NCBI RefSeq assembly: GCF_022458895.1
Contig: NZ_JAINFL010000001.1
Location: forward strand, 310,001 to 374,000
From: Roseihalotalea indica
Lineage (GTDB): Bacteria > Bacteroidota > Bacteroidia > Cytophagales > Cyclobacteriaceae
Direction: 5' to 3'
DNA: 64,000 nucleotides
Made by a program: the position numbers and the translations under genes. Shown here piece after piece: positions 44,526 to 52,802 of the stretch (positions are counted from its first letter, which is position 1; the number at the start of each line of letters is the position of its first letter). The notes under the pieces are model-generated. The model ran no database searches, had not been told where the DNA came from, and worked only from the letters and a program-made list of their open reading frames with translations.

Positions 44526-44899
44526 GATGCTATAGGAATTATCTGCTTAATCTGATCAACCAAGTCCTGTAAATTGAAAGGCTTAGCCAAGTAATAATTT
44601 GCCCCCAAATCATAAGCTTCGCTTTCGGTATGAGTGGTGCCTAAAGCAGAGAGTGCAATGATAAATGGGTCATACCCTAATTCTAACTTCACGTAACTGA
44701 TCACCTCCAGCCCGGAAGCAAAAGGCATTAATATATCGGTGATAATAACCTCGGGCATCTTTTCTTTCGCTATGCGTTTGGCTCTCTTGCCATCATGGGC
44801 ACAAAAAACCTGGGAAAATCCCTCACCACGAAGTTTAAAAGCGATCATGTTGAGAAGAGCCTCATCATCCTCGGCAATCAGAATTTTAGCAGTATCCAT
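44522..44899 (-). CDS. Stand-alone response regulator receiver (CheY-like)
   Basis: A 125-residue receiver with no output domain. The acidic pocket is Asp11-Asp12, the phosphorylated Asp55 lies in VIITDILMP, the switch Ser84 in IALSAL, and the conserved Lys106 in YYLAKPF. It overlaps the YaiO-type gene by 4 bp and follows a small exported protein by 12 bp. With the Hpt-like protein at the operon's far end it suggests a phosphorylation input acting on secretion machinery rather than on DNA. Confidence 0.92.
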   Translation of the reverse strand: MDTAKILIAEDDEALLNMIAFKLRGEGFSQVFCAHDGKRAKRIAKEKMPEVIITDILMPFASGLEVISYVKLELGYDPFIIALSALGTTHTESEAYDLGANYYLAKPFNLQDLVDQIKQIIPIAS

Positions 44900-44911
44900 A
44901 AGAAAGATATG

Positions 44912-45379
44912 TTATGGTGTAGGAGAAATTTGAAACGAATAGGATTTCTGGTTAATCACTAGCGATACAGAGTACAGTTGAGATTGATACGCTGAGGGAA
45001 GCACCGGAATTTCATAAAAGCCGGATTCCATAGCCGGGTAATGAACCGACATAACTTGTTGTCCTATAGCATTACTTGCCTTAACGTACACCTGATTTTT
45101 TTGAGAAGTGAGGTGCAATAACAACACAGCTTCTTGCTGAACCAGTGTAGTATTTATCTTCTTGGTGTCTTGAGTAATTTTGTAGGTAGCATGTGTATAA
45201 TTAGTGCTTTTAGCAGTGGATAAAACCTTCTGTGTGGTTTGCTCACCGGAATAATCTTTCATCTGTAGTGTTATCTCCGGTTCGTGGTACGCTAATAACT
45301 CCTGAGCCGGTAGCGTAGAAGCCATTATTGTAATAAAATGAGTAAATATTAATATTTTGTATGCCTTAACCATACGCAA
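44912..45379 (-). CDS. Small exported protein with sorting-domain-like C-terminus
   Basis: A 155-residue protein with a signal peptide (YKILIFTHFITIMASTLPAQ) and a C-terminal beta region. VYVKASNAIGQQVMSVHYPA and the following strand pattern resemble the type IX secretion C-terminal sorting domain, but without its usual basic end. A start two codons later (MVKAYK) is equally possible. It is the first gene of the six-gene operon. It could be a periplasmic accessory or matrix protein; no function is assigned. Confidence 0.6.
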   Translation of the reverse strand: MRMVKAYKILIFTHFITIMASTLPAQELLAYHEPEITLQMKDYSGEQTTQKVLSTAKSTNYTHATYKITQDTKKINTTLVQQEAVLLLHLTSQKNQVYVKASNAIGQQVMSVHYPAMESGFYEIPVLPSAYQSQLYSVSLVINQKSYSFQISPTP

Positions 45380-45395
45380 AGTTGGATTAATTTAT

Positions 45396-45413
45396 TACTA
45401 TATAAAAATAGTA
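45396..45413. promoter_or_regulatory. Inverted repeat upstream of the polysaccharide operon
   Basis: TACTAT (45396-45401), 6-bp spacer, ATAGTA (45408-45413), 17 bp upstream of the first operon gene. It could be an operator; no protein is linked to it. The rest of the 158-bp gap shows no full consensus promoter. Confidence 0.3.
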
Positions 45414-45537
45414 TAATCTAAAACTGTGCTATATGTAAGAAAATGAGGAAGAAACTACTATTGCCAGATAAAGGAGCAGAAAGAAGTCTGAGATCTGGAA
45501 TTTATTCCTATTTTGGGAAGAAAAATAAAGAAAGACT

Positions 45538-45777
45538 ATGCGTGTTATTGGCGAAATCCCATACTCACAATGTAAGATAACATTGTTTTACTGGAACAAT
45601 AAGTACCTGATTAAGCTGGAGCGAGGCTTGGTAGAGCAGACTTACAAGGTTCCGGAACTGGAAATTACCGGGGAGGATGATATTCAGAAAATTGTAAGTG
45701 AAGATTTTCTGGTGAAGGCTATGAGTTTATTTGAGACCATGGAAGCTAACTTATATGAGGCAATAGAAGAACTCTAA
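45538..45777 (+). CDS. Small conserved hypothetical protein
   Basis: A 79-residue protein starting MRVIGEIPYSQCKITLFYWN, with three or four short strands (KITLFYWNNKYLIKLERG) and an amphipathic C-terminal helix ending NLYEAIEEL. Composition is that of a real soluble protein. It converges on folA with a 4-bp overlap of their ends. I do not recognise the family and infer no function. Confidence 0.55.
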   Translation: MRVIGEIPYSQCKITLFYWNNKYLIKLERGLVEQTYKVPELEITGEDDIQKIVSEDFLVKAMSLFETMEANLYEAIEEL

Positions 45778-46265
45778 CGCCGCTCTAATACTACAAAAGC
45801 ATAGGAGTGAGGGTTCTTCTTGTCGGCTTCGTGCTCTTCCCGCTTTATTTCTTTCCAAACCGTTCTATCGATCTCCGGGAAGAAAGTATCACCTTCAAAT
45901 GTACTATGGATTTCGGTGAGGTAAATGCGATCTACCAGATCCATGGCCATGCGGTATATTTCACCTCCACCCAGCACAAAAACCTCTTCCTGATTCTGTT
46001 CCTCGCTTAGCTGAAAAGCTTCTTCCAGGCTGGACACTACCATGCATCCTTCCGCCTGGTAGTCTGGATTACGGGTAATAATAATGTTCGTTCGGCCAGG
46101 TAGTGGCTTGTCCATAGACTCAAAGGTCTTACGTCCCATAATAGCATGATGGCCCATGGTTGTTTTTTTGAAGTACTTCAAATCAGCTGGCATATGCCAA
46201 ACCAAGTCATTTTCTTTTCCGATCACGTTATTATCCGACCGGGCTACCATAATGGATGTAATCAT
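45774..46265 (-). CDS. folA: Dihydrofolate reductase
   Basis: A 163-residue NADPH-dependent enzyme reducing dihydrofolate to tetrahydrofolate. Conserved features are NDLVWHMPADLKYFKKTT with Trp24 and catalytic Asp28, MGRKTFESM, LPGRTNIIITR and FVLGGGEIYRMA. Length is normal. The start overlaps the fmt stop by 4 bp (ATGA), a sensible pairing, since Fmt uses the formyl-THF that depends on FolA. It is targeted by trimethoprim-type inhibitors. Confidence 0.96.
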   Translation of the reverse strand: MITSIMVARSDNNVIGKENDLVWHMPADLKYFKKTTMGHHAIMGRKTFESMDKPLPGRTNIIITRNPDYQAEGCMVVSSLEEAFQLSEEQNQEEVFVLGGGEIYRMAMDLVDRIYLTEIHSTFEGDTFFPEIDRTVWKEIKREEHEADKKNPHSYAFVVLERR

Positions 46266-47206
46266 AATGTTGTTCCTCGTAAAAACTCATCAATGGGCAT
46301 GCGCCGTTTGCCTTCCAGTTGAAGCTCCTCTACTGCCAGAAGCTGATCTTGCGATTGTATGTGTAAAAATGATTTATTGTCGGTTGTATACTCGCCAGGA
46401 GCAAGCTTATTACCTGTTTCTTGGGTGAGGCTTACCGAAAAGATCTTGCACATTTTCTCTCCCGTCGGCGTAGATAGCATAGTCCAGGCAGCGGGGTAGG
46501 GTGAAAGACCACGGACAAAGTTGCGAATCTGCTCAGCCGGTTGTTGCCAGTTAATCTGGCAGGTTTCCCGATGAATTTTTGGGGCAGGTTTCAAGTCAGA
46601 TGCTGCTGTTGCTTCCTGCGGAGTAAGCGTATAGTTGCCTTGGGTAATAGACTCTACCGTTCGAAGCACCAGGTTTGCTCCTTTATGCATAAGGCGCTCA
46701 TACAAGGTACCAGCAGTATCATCCGGGTGGATCGGTTCCTTATCTTGAAACAGAATATTACCGGTATCAATCTCATGGCGAATCATGAAGGTTGTTACAC
46801 CTGTTTCTGTTTCGCCATTAATAACGGCCCAGTTAATAGGAGCTGCTCCGCGGTACTGAGGTAAAACCGAACCATGCAGATTGAAAGTGCCTTTAGTGGG
46901 CATACTCCAAACTACTTCCGGTAACATCCGAAAGGCCACCACTACTTGCAAATCAGCCTGATAGCTTTTCAATTCTTCCAGAAATTCCGGGCTCTTCAAA
47001 TTGGTTGGCTGCAAAACGGGTATCTGCTGCTCCAAGGCATAAGCTTTTACCGGCGAATGCGCAATCTTTCGCCCTCGCCCCTGAGGTTTGTCAGCAGCCG
47101 TAATGACAGCAACTACCTTATACTGGTTTTCTACCAAAATTTGCAATGATGGAACGGCAAACTCAGGCGTTCCCATAAAAATAATTCGCAGCGACTTGTC
47201 ACTCAT
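46262..47206 (-). CDS. fmt: Methionyl-tRNA formyltransferase
   Basis: A 314-residue enzyme formylating initiator Met-tRNA with 10-formyl-THF. Motifs are IIFMGTPEFAVPSL, FNLHGSVLPQYRGAAPINWA (HxSLLP-type catalytic loop) and ETGVTTFMIRHEIDTGNIL. The C-terminal tRNA-binding domain has FVRGLSPYPAAWT. The ATG at 47206 is preferred to a TTG two codons upstream. It follows the namZ-type gene by 47 bp and overlaps folA. Confidence 0.96.
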   Translation of the reverse strand: MSDKSLRIIFMGTPEFAVPSLQILVENQYKVVAVITAADKPQGRGRKIAHSPVKAYALEQQIPVLQPTNLKSPEFLEELKSYQADLQVVVAFRMLPEVVWSMPTKGTFNLHGSVLPQYRGAAPINWAVINGETETGVTTFMIRHEIDTGNILFQDKEPIHPDDTAGTLYERLMHKGANLVLRTVESITQGNYTLTPQEATAASDLKPAPKIHRETCQINWQQPAEQIRNFVRGLSPYPAAWTMLSTPTGEKMCKIFSVSLTQETGNKLAPGEYTTDNKSFLHIQSQDQLLAVEELQLEGKRRMPIDEFLRGTTL

Positions 47207-47253
47207 ATTCAATTAATCAGTTCGGCTTTAAGATTGTTTGCGGGGAAAAAACA

Positions 47254-48528
47254 TTACTCAAAATCATCATACAGCAGGTATTTCTTCCGCATCTGCTTGT
47301 ATTCTGATAATTCTGGTTCCCAGCTTTGCTCGATGGCTGCTTCATCCAGCCCATCTTCTATCTGTTGCTGAAGCTTTTTCGTGCCAGCCAATAAAGCAAA
47401 AGCACTAGGGCGGTCAAAAAACTCTTCATTAGTCATACCAACCGCTTTGGCCTGCCGATAAAAGTCCAGCACGTATTTAAGCGTAAACTCATTAAGCGGA
47501 GGGGTATTTCTCAGGTCAATGGCATAGCAGAGTTCTCCTCGGTGCTTGGTGTCAAAGGCTACACCAGGAATATCTTCTGGGGTAAAGGTAATTGTATCCA
47601 GATCTGTATTGGTGCTGATAACTCCTTTAATCAAGGCCTCACTAGGGTTTCCTAAAACCTGAAAAGGAAATTCGGTACCACGCCCCAAGCTGATGTTGGT
47701 TGCCTCAAACAAACAAAGCGATGGGTACAAATTAATAGCCTGATCATTGGGCAAGTTGGGCGAGGGACGCACGGGCAGCGGATAACGATCAGCGTGAGTA
47801 TAATTTTTTACCGGAATAATATCGACATCGCACTGCATACTGTCTGGCAACCATCCTTCGCCATTGATCATCTGCGCCAGTTCACCCACCGTAAGCCCAT
47901 GAGCAATAGGGATGGGGTGCATACCCAGAAACGATTTCTGGTCAGGATCTCGCACCGGACCGCCGACGTAAAAACCGTTGGGGTTGGGTCGGTCCAGAAT
48001 CACCATCTTTTTATTCTGCTCAGCACAGGCTTCCATCACGTATTGCATGGTGCTGATGTAAGTGTAAAAGCGGGCGCCCACATCCTGAATATCAAAAACT
48101 ACTACATCAACATTGCTGAGTTGTTCGGCCGAAGGCTTTCGGTTTTTACCATATAGTGAAATAATAGGCAACCCTGTTTTCGTATCAGTGGCATTTTGTA
48201 CATGCTCGCCATTGGCCGCTTCCCCTCGGAAGCCATGCTCAGGCGCAAAGATCTGAGTAATATTTACGTCGCGGGCCAGGAGAGAATCTACTAAGTGGGT
48301 TGTATCAATCAGGGAAGTTTGGTTTACAACCATCGCTACTTTTTGGCCTTCTAAAAGCGGTAAATAATCGTCAAGCTGATAAGCCGCTGGCAGAATAGGT
48401 TGTTCAGCCACAGGAGTAACTTCGGATTCGTCAGTAGTAGTAGACTGAGACGGTTGGCAGCTTAGGGACGATGTAAGGGTGAATACAATAAGTGCCCTAA
48501 AAAGAATGTTAGAGTACCAGCATTGCAT
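47254..48528 (-). CDS. namZ: NamZ-type (DUF1343) exo-beta-N-acetylmuramidase, lipoprotein
   Basis: About 424 residues from the ATG at 48528, chosen because it gives a lipoprotein signal ending LTSSLSC; a longer frame exists upstream. DUF1343/NamZ marks are VAMVVNQTSLID, FAPEHGFRGEAANGE, VVVFDIQDVGARFYTYISTM, LDRPNP and RGTEFPFQVLG. NamZ removes terminal N-acetylmuramic acid from peptidoglycan fragments. Here it would act in the periplasm in cell-wall recycling; the S66 LD-carboxypeptidase at 62581 may process the peptide side. Confidence 0.9.
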   Translation of the reverse strand: MQCWYSNILFRALIVFTLTSSLSCQPSQSTTTDESEVTPVAEQPILPAAYQLDDYLPLLEGQKVAMVVNQTSLIDTTHLVDSLLARDVNITQIFAPEHGFRGEAANGEHVQNATDTKTGLPIISLYGKNRKPSAEQLSNVDVVVFDIQDVGARFYTYISTMQYVMEACAEQNKKMVILDRPNPNGFYVGGPVRDPDQKSFLGMHPIPIAHGLTVGELAQMINGEGWLPDSMQCDVDIIPVKNYTHADRYPLPVRPSPNLPNDQAINLYPSLCLFEATNISLGRGTEFPFQVLGNPSEALIKGVISTNTDLDTITFTPEDIPGVAFDTKHRGELCYAIDLRNTPPLNEFTLKYVLDFYRQAKAVGMTNEEFFDRPSAFALLAGTKKLQQQIEDGLDEAAIEQSWEPELSEYKQMRKKYLLYDDFE

Positions 48529-48554
48529 AAGGCTCAAGTAGGTATAATTATTAT

Positions 48555-48587
48555 TTTGCAATCCAGTCAAAACTTCGTGTATTTTTG
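48555..48587 (+). promoter_or_regulatory. Candidate promoter of the ABC permease gene
   Basis: TTTG (48555-48558), 21-bp spacer and TATTTTTG (48580-48587) fit the Bacteroidota consensus. It lies about 100 bp before the TTG start at 48688. Confidence 0.45.
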
Positions 48588-48687
48588 CAGCGGAAATATT
48601 TGTGCAAGGTAGTATTTGTGGCGATAAACTAACAGGTTTGCGCATGCGTAGTAGTAATATTGACCCAATAAGTAACGTAATTTTTCT

Positions 48688-49923
48688 TTGAATCTTCCCT
48701 ATTTCATCGCTAAGCGTATCAGCAAAGCGGAAAACCGCTCGTTTTCGGCTACGATTAATAAAATCGCGGTGGCAAGTATTGCTATTGGTCTAGCGCTGAT
48801 GATCATCTCTTTCTTAATCTTAAGTGGGTTTCGGAAAGAAGTAAAGGATAAAATATATACGTTTAGCGGTCATATTCAGGTAACGAAGTACACCTTGAAT
48901 AACTCCATGCAGGAAGAGCCCATTTCGGTAAATAATGAGCTTTACCAACACCCAGAGCAGTACGATTTTATAGATCATGTGCAGGTATTCAGCCACAAAG
49001 CCGGAGTGTTGCAGTCAGATAAAGAGTGGTACGGTGCTTTTATGAAAGGGGTAAGCCCCAATTTTGACAGCACCCGCTTTAAGCGGAATCTGGAAAAAGG
49101 AAAGTTCATTCAGTTCAAAGATTCCATTGATGGACCTAACAACTACTCTACCGATGTGTTGCTGAGCCGGAAGATTGCCAACATTCTACAGGTAGACACG
49201 GGCGATGCGGTGCGGATGTATTTTATTGATCCTCCCAACCCCCGCGTACGCAAGCTGAATGTGCGAGGGATTTACTATACCGGATTAGAAGAGTTCGATG
49301 ATCAGGTTATTATAGGCGACATAGGGATGATTCAGCGGCTCAATAACTGGCCTGATACGCTGGTTGGCGGTTTTGAAGTATACCTCAATGATGCTGAAGA
49401 TTTGGAACGTGCAGAAACTACATTGCAAAACGATCTGGATTACAGCCTGTTTGTAGAAAAGATCAGCGATAAGTATGTGCAGATGTTTGAATGGCTCGAG
49501 CTAATCAATAATAATGTGATTATTTTTCTGGTGCTTATTCTCTTCGTAGCCTGCTTTAATATCGTTAGTATTCTGCTCATTCTTATTATGGAGCGTACGC
49601 AAATGATTGGTCTGTTAAAGGCGATTGGTGCTCAGAATCGGCAGATAAGGAGGATCTTCACATACAATGGTATGCGGCTTATTATGCAGGGCATGGTGCT
49701 GGGAAATGTTATTGGCATTGGGTTCGGCGTGCTCCAATACTATTTTAAAATTATTCCCCTTGATCCAGAAAATTACTATATGGAGTTTGTGCCCATTCAG
49801 TGGGATTTTCTGGCCATTATACTGGTTAATGCTCTTACATTTGGTATCATTGGGCTAGTACTGAGCATTCCCACCGCCATTATTCTACGAATACAACCCA
49901 TCCGGGCTATTCGCTTTGACTAG
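48688..49923 (+). CDS. LolC/LolE-type ABC transporter permease
   Basis: A 411-residue FtsX-family permease with four helices: one near the N-terminus (IAVASIAIGLALMIISFLIL) and three near the end (about 270-400), with a large periplasmic domain between. The family opening NLPYFIAKRISKAENRSF is preceded by TTG, so TTG is the start. LolC/E extract lipoproteins from the inner membrane with the LolD ATPase, which is not encoded nearby. The 3' end overlaps the convergent mannosyltransferase by 17 bp. Confidence 0.88.
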   Translation: MNLPYFIAKRISKAENRSFSATINKIAVASIAIGLALMIISFLILSGFRKEVKDKIYTFSGHIQVTKYTLNNSMQEEPISVNNELYQHPEQYDFIDHVQVFSHKAGVLQSDKEWYGAFMKGVSPNFDSTRFKRNLEKGKFIQFKDSIDGPNNYSTDVLLSRKIANILQVDTGDAVRMYFIDPPNPRVRKLNVRGIYYTGLEEFDDQVIIGDIGMIQRLNNWPDTLVGGFEVYLNDAEDLERAETTLQNDLDYSLFVEKISDKYVQMFEWLELINNNVIIFLVLILFVACFNIVSILLILIMERTQMIGLLKAIGAQNRQIRRIFTYNGMRLIMQGMVLGNVIGIGFGVLQYYFKIIPLDPENYYMEFVPIQWDFLAIILVNALTFGIIGLVLSIPTAIILRIQPIRAIRFD

Positions 49924-50662
49924 CCAGCGTAGGGCGATGATACTTTCGAAAGAAGCTGCGGATTTTCATGTAAAGAACTCCGCCAAAGGCCTCCCAAAAG
50001 ATTTTTGACGACATTTTGGACTCACCCCGGGTACGGTCGGTGAAGATGATAGGGACTTCTTTGATCTTGAACCCGTACATCCAGGCATCAAACTTCATAG
50101 AGATCTGAAAAGCATACCCGACAAACCGGAGTCGGTCCAAGTTAATGGTCTGCAATACACTTTTATGATAACACTTAAATCCGGCGGTAGCATCGTTAAA
50201 CGGCATACCTGTAATAAAACGGACATACTGACTGGCAAAGTAAGACACTAGCACACGGCGAATAGGCCAGTTTACTACATTCACCCCCATTACATAACGC
50301 GACCCTATAGCCAGATCATATCCCTCTTCCATACAAGCTCGGTAAAGCCTTACCAGATCATCAGGATTGTGAGAAAAATCTGCATCCATCTCAAAAATAT
50401 AATCATAATCGTGCTCCAGAGCATATTTGAAGCCAGCAATGTATGCTGTTCCCAGGCCGAGTTTTCCGGTACGCTCTAACAGATGAACACGCTTAGGGTA
50501 ACCCTCTTGCATATCTCGCACCAGTGAGGCAGTGCCATCCGGGGAGTTATCGTCTACTACAAGCACATCAAAATTAACGGCTTGGGTTAAGATGCTACTC
50601 AGAAGAAGTTGAATATTCTCCTTTTCATTATACGTGGGAATAATAACCAGATTCTTACTCAA
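49907..50662 (-). CDS. Polyprenol-phosphate mannosyltransferase (Dpm1-like GT2)
   Basis: A 251-residue GT2 enzyme without C-terminal membrane helices. Motifs are VIIPTYNEKENI, VVDDNSPDGTASLV, EMDADFSHNPDDL (DxD) and GSRYVMG; AGFKCY and the KIKEVPIIFTDRTRGESKM end are typical of Dpm1-like proteins. It would load mannose or a related sugar on a polyprenyl phosphate for protein or glycan modification. GDP-mannose can come from the manC product encoded at 52803. Confidence 0.9.
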   Translation of the reverse strand: MSKNLVIIPTYNEKENIQLLLSSILTQAVNFDVLVVDDNSPDGTASLVRDMQEGYPKRVHLLERTGKLGLGTAYIAGFKYALEHDYDYIFEMDADFSHNPDDLVRLYRACMEEGYDLAIGSRYVMGVNVVNWPIRRVLVSYFASQYVRFITGMPFNDATAGFKCYHKSVLQTINLDRLRFVGYAFQISMKFDAWMYGFKIKEVPIIFTDRTRGESKMSSKIFWEAFGGVLYMKIRSFFRKYHRPTLASQSE

Positions 50663-50774
50663 AACTCAGCGGACTATTTGGCAAAAGATTGTAAAATTAG
50701 TGGCTTGTCTGCACAATAAAAACAATATTGAAGGCGCAATTGTGCAGTTGATAAAATTTTTAACAAAAAATAAC

Positions 50775-51320
50775 ATGCTGAAGCCCATGACCAAGGAGGC
50801 TTGCGTATTTCTGGACCGTGACGGGGTACTAAATAAAGATCGAGTAAACTATGCTTATGAACTAGAGACCTTTAAAATATTACCGGGTGTTCCGGCAGCG
50901 CTGCGAGCACTACGAAATGCTGGCTTCCGAAGAGTGGTAATTACCAACCAGTCGGGCATTGCCAAGGGCATTTATACCCGGGAACAAATGCACCGTTGCC
51001 ATGACTTCTTGCAAATGACCACCGGGCATCTCATAGAAAAAATTTATTATGCCCCTCATCACCAGAGTGTCACCGAGTCATTAACCCGCAAGCCAGACAG
51101 CCTTATGTTTGAGAAAGCGATTGCCCGGTTTAATGTGGATATAGATCGGTCTTGGATGGTTGGAGACGCAGAAAGAGACTTAATTCCTGCTAGCAAAGTA
51201 GGGTTGAAGACCATTAAAATTGCCAAAGAACCAGTGAAAACGATAGGTCAGTTTACCGTCTCTGATTTGCCGGAAGCAGTAAAGCTTATACTTGATCGTA
51301 TTAGCGAAGAATCTCTTTAA
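50775..51320 (+). CDS. HAD-IIIA phosphatase, GmhB-like
   Basis: A 181-residue protein from the ATG at 50775 (MLKPMTKEACV). HAD motifs are FLDRDGVLNKD (Asp pair), VVITNQSGIAKG and WMVGDAERDL; YYAPHH is the GmhB zinc-loop region, though its cysteines are absent. GmhB removes the 7-phosphate from heptose bisphosphate for LPS-core or glycan precursors; a histidinol-phosphatase-like role is also possible. Its 3' end overlaps the convergent gene by 20 bp. Confidence 0.85.
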   Translation: MLKPMTKEACVFLDRDGVLNKDRVNYAYELETFKILPGVPAALRALRNAGFRRVVITNQSGIAKGIYTREQMHRCHDFLQMTTGHLIEKIYYAPHHQSVTESLTRKPDSLMFEKAIARFNVDIDRSWMVGDAERDLIPASKVGLKTIKIAKEPVKTIGQFTVSDLPEAVKLILDRISEESL

Positions 51321-51825
51321 GATGATCTACCCCCTCTTCACTTACTTTATATTGCCCCTGCCGCATTTTAAAAACCTTTTTATAATCCTGGTTTAGTTTA
51401 TTAAAGTGGGCCGTATTAGTAAGGTCAATACCATGATCGCGAAGCAGTTTGTTTACTTCTCGGGTAGTAAAGGTGTTTTCATTGTTGTGCGACTGTATAT
51501 AGTAGCTAGCAAGCAGCACAATGTCTGTTTTGTTAATGCTCTTGGGTGCTTTGTAGTATAATTCACCAAAAGAGGCTGGTATATCCAGTCCATCTTTAGT
51601 CGCCTTAACCGGAGCAGTTGGTGCTGTATCTGGTTCAAAAATAGATATTTGCTTACCCGCCGGCTGGGCTTCTTTTCCGGTTTTGTCACCGGCAGAGGAG
51701 GATTTTAAAATTTCCGTAAACGTTTTAATATCTTCGGCGTAAGTATTCACAAATGCCTCGGAGCCTTCAATTTCAAACTCGCCTCCGTTCAGTGCAATGC
51801 GAATACGGACGTGATTCTCTTCCAT
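51301..51825 (-). CDS. Hypothetical protein with C-terminal winged-helix-like domain
   Basis: A 174-residue protein. The N-terminal segment (VRIRIALNGGEFEIEGSEAF, then a helix to about residue 40) is separated by an Ala/Pro/Lys-rich linker from a C-terminal region. That region (DIVLLASYYIQSHNNENTFT, REVNKLLRDHGIDLTN, YKVSEEGVDHLKEIL) looks like a winged-helix domain. It may be a DNA- or protein-binding adaptor; I do not recognise a named family. Transcribed alone. Confidence 0.6.
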   Translation of the reverse strand: MEENHVRIRIALNGGEFEIEGSEAFVNTYAEDIKTFTEILKSSSAGDKTGKEAQPAGKQISIFEPDTAPTAPVKATKDGLDIPASFGELYYKAPKSINKTDIVLLASYYIQSHNNENTFTTREVNKLLRDHGIDLTNTAHFNKLNQDYKKVFKMRQGQYKVSEEGVDHLKEILR

Positions 51826-51937
51826 AAAACAGGTTTCACCATGTAACGAACGTTGCCAATATACGCTTTTTTATTGCATCAAATCAATTAGTTTTACGCG
51901 CCTAAACTGACTAGCCTCTTTTCAAACTCTCGCCACC

Positions 51938-52732
51938 ATGAACTCAAACATCCAGATTGCCACCTTACAGGATATTGCTGTTGCTGCCGGAAAAAAAATC
52001 CTTGAAATTTATCACGATAGTGATTTTTCTCAGGTAGTGGATTTCAAATCAGATAACTCACCTCTGACATTGGCGGACAAAGCTTCTCACGAAGTAATTG
52101 TTGCGGCTCTGCAAAAGCATTTTCCGGAGATACCGATCATATCCGAAGAAGGAAAAGGAATTGCCTATGATGCCAGGAAAGATTGGGAAATGTTCTGGTT
52201 GGTTGATCCGCTAGATGGCACCAAAGAGTTTATCAAACGAAACGGGCAATTTACCGTCAACATCGCTTTAATCCACCATCATCATCCGGTGGTGGGGGTT
52301 ATTTATACTCCAGTAACTGAAGAACTGTACTATTCTACAACGGAAGGTTATGTAAGCGACCTGAAAGCCGGAGCTTACAAGCAGACAGGTACTGAAGTTG
52401 CCCAAGAAATCTCAGTGAGAAAGCATAAGGGAGATAAGGTAGCTGTACGTAGCAGCAGTCATGCTTCAGAAGAAGAAGAAGTTGTATTGTCAAAATACGG
52501 AGTGACCGAAAGTATTTCTCGCGGAAGCTCACTAAAATTTTGCATGGTAGCTGAGGGGAAAGCAGACGTATATTACCGGCATGGCCCTACAATGGAGTGG
52601 GACACTGCTGCTGGGCAGGCTATTGTAGAAGGAGCGGGCGGAAAAGTTTTTAAAGGTACCGGCCCCGAACTATTTACGTATAATAAAGAATCTTTGCTCA
52701 ATGGAAGTTTTCTAGTATTAGCGGACCACTAA
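51938..52732 (+). CDS. cysQ: 3'(2'),5'-bisphosphate nucleotidase
   Basis: A 264-residue Mg-dependent phosphatase of the inositol-monophosphatase fold. It removes the 3'-phosphate from PAP/PAPS made during sulfate activation. Motifs are KSDNSPLTLADKASHE, PIISEEGK, FWLVDPLDGTKEFIKR (metal-binding DPLDGT) and EWDTAAGQAIVEGAGG. Length and order are those of CysQ. It is 70 bp upstream of manC, which appears to have its own -7 element. Confidence 0.94.
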   Translation: MNSNIQIATLQDIAVAAGKKILEIYHDSDFSQVVDFKSDNSPLTLADKASHEVIVAALQKHFPEIPIISEEGKGIAYDARKDWEMFWLVDPLDGTKEFIKRNGQFTVNIALIHHHHPVVGVIYTPVTEELYYSTTEGYVSDLKAGAYKQTGTEVAQEISVRKHKGDKVAVRSSSHASEEEEVVLSKYGVTESISRGSSLKFCMVAEGKADVYYRHGPTMEWDTAAGQAIVEGAGGKVFKGTGPELFTYNKESLLNGSFLVLADH

Positions 52733-52758
52733 TTTTTTTAATTTCAAATAATCCCCTT

Positions 52759-52766
52759 TATCTTTG
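52759..52766 (+). promoter_or_regulatory. -7 element of the manC-gmd-fcl operon
   Basis: TATCTTTG, an exact TAnnTTTG match, 37 bp before the manC ATG. The -33 position is T-rich but not a clear TTTG. Confidence 0.45.
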
Positions 52767-52802
52767 TGGAAATTTTATTTTTCTGACAAGTAATTTGAAA
52801 AA

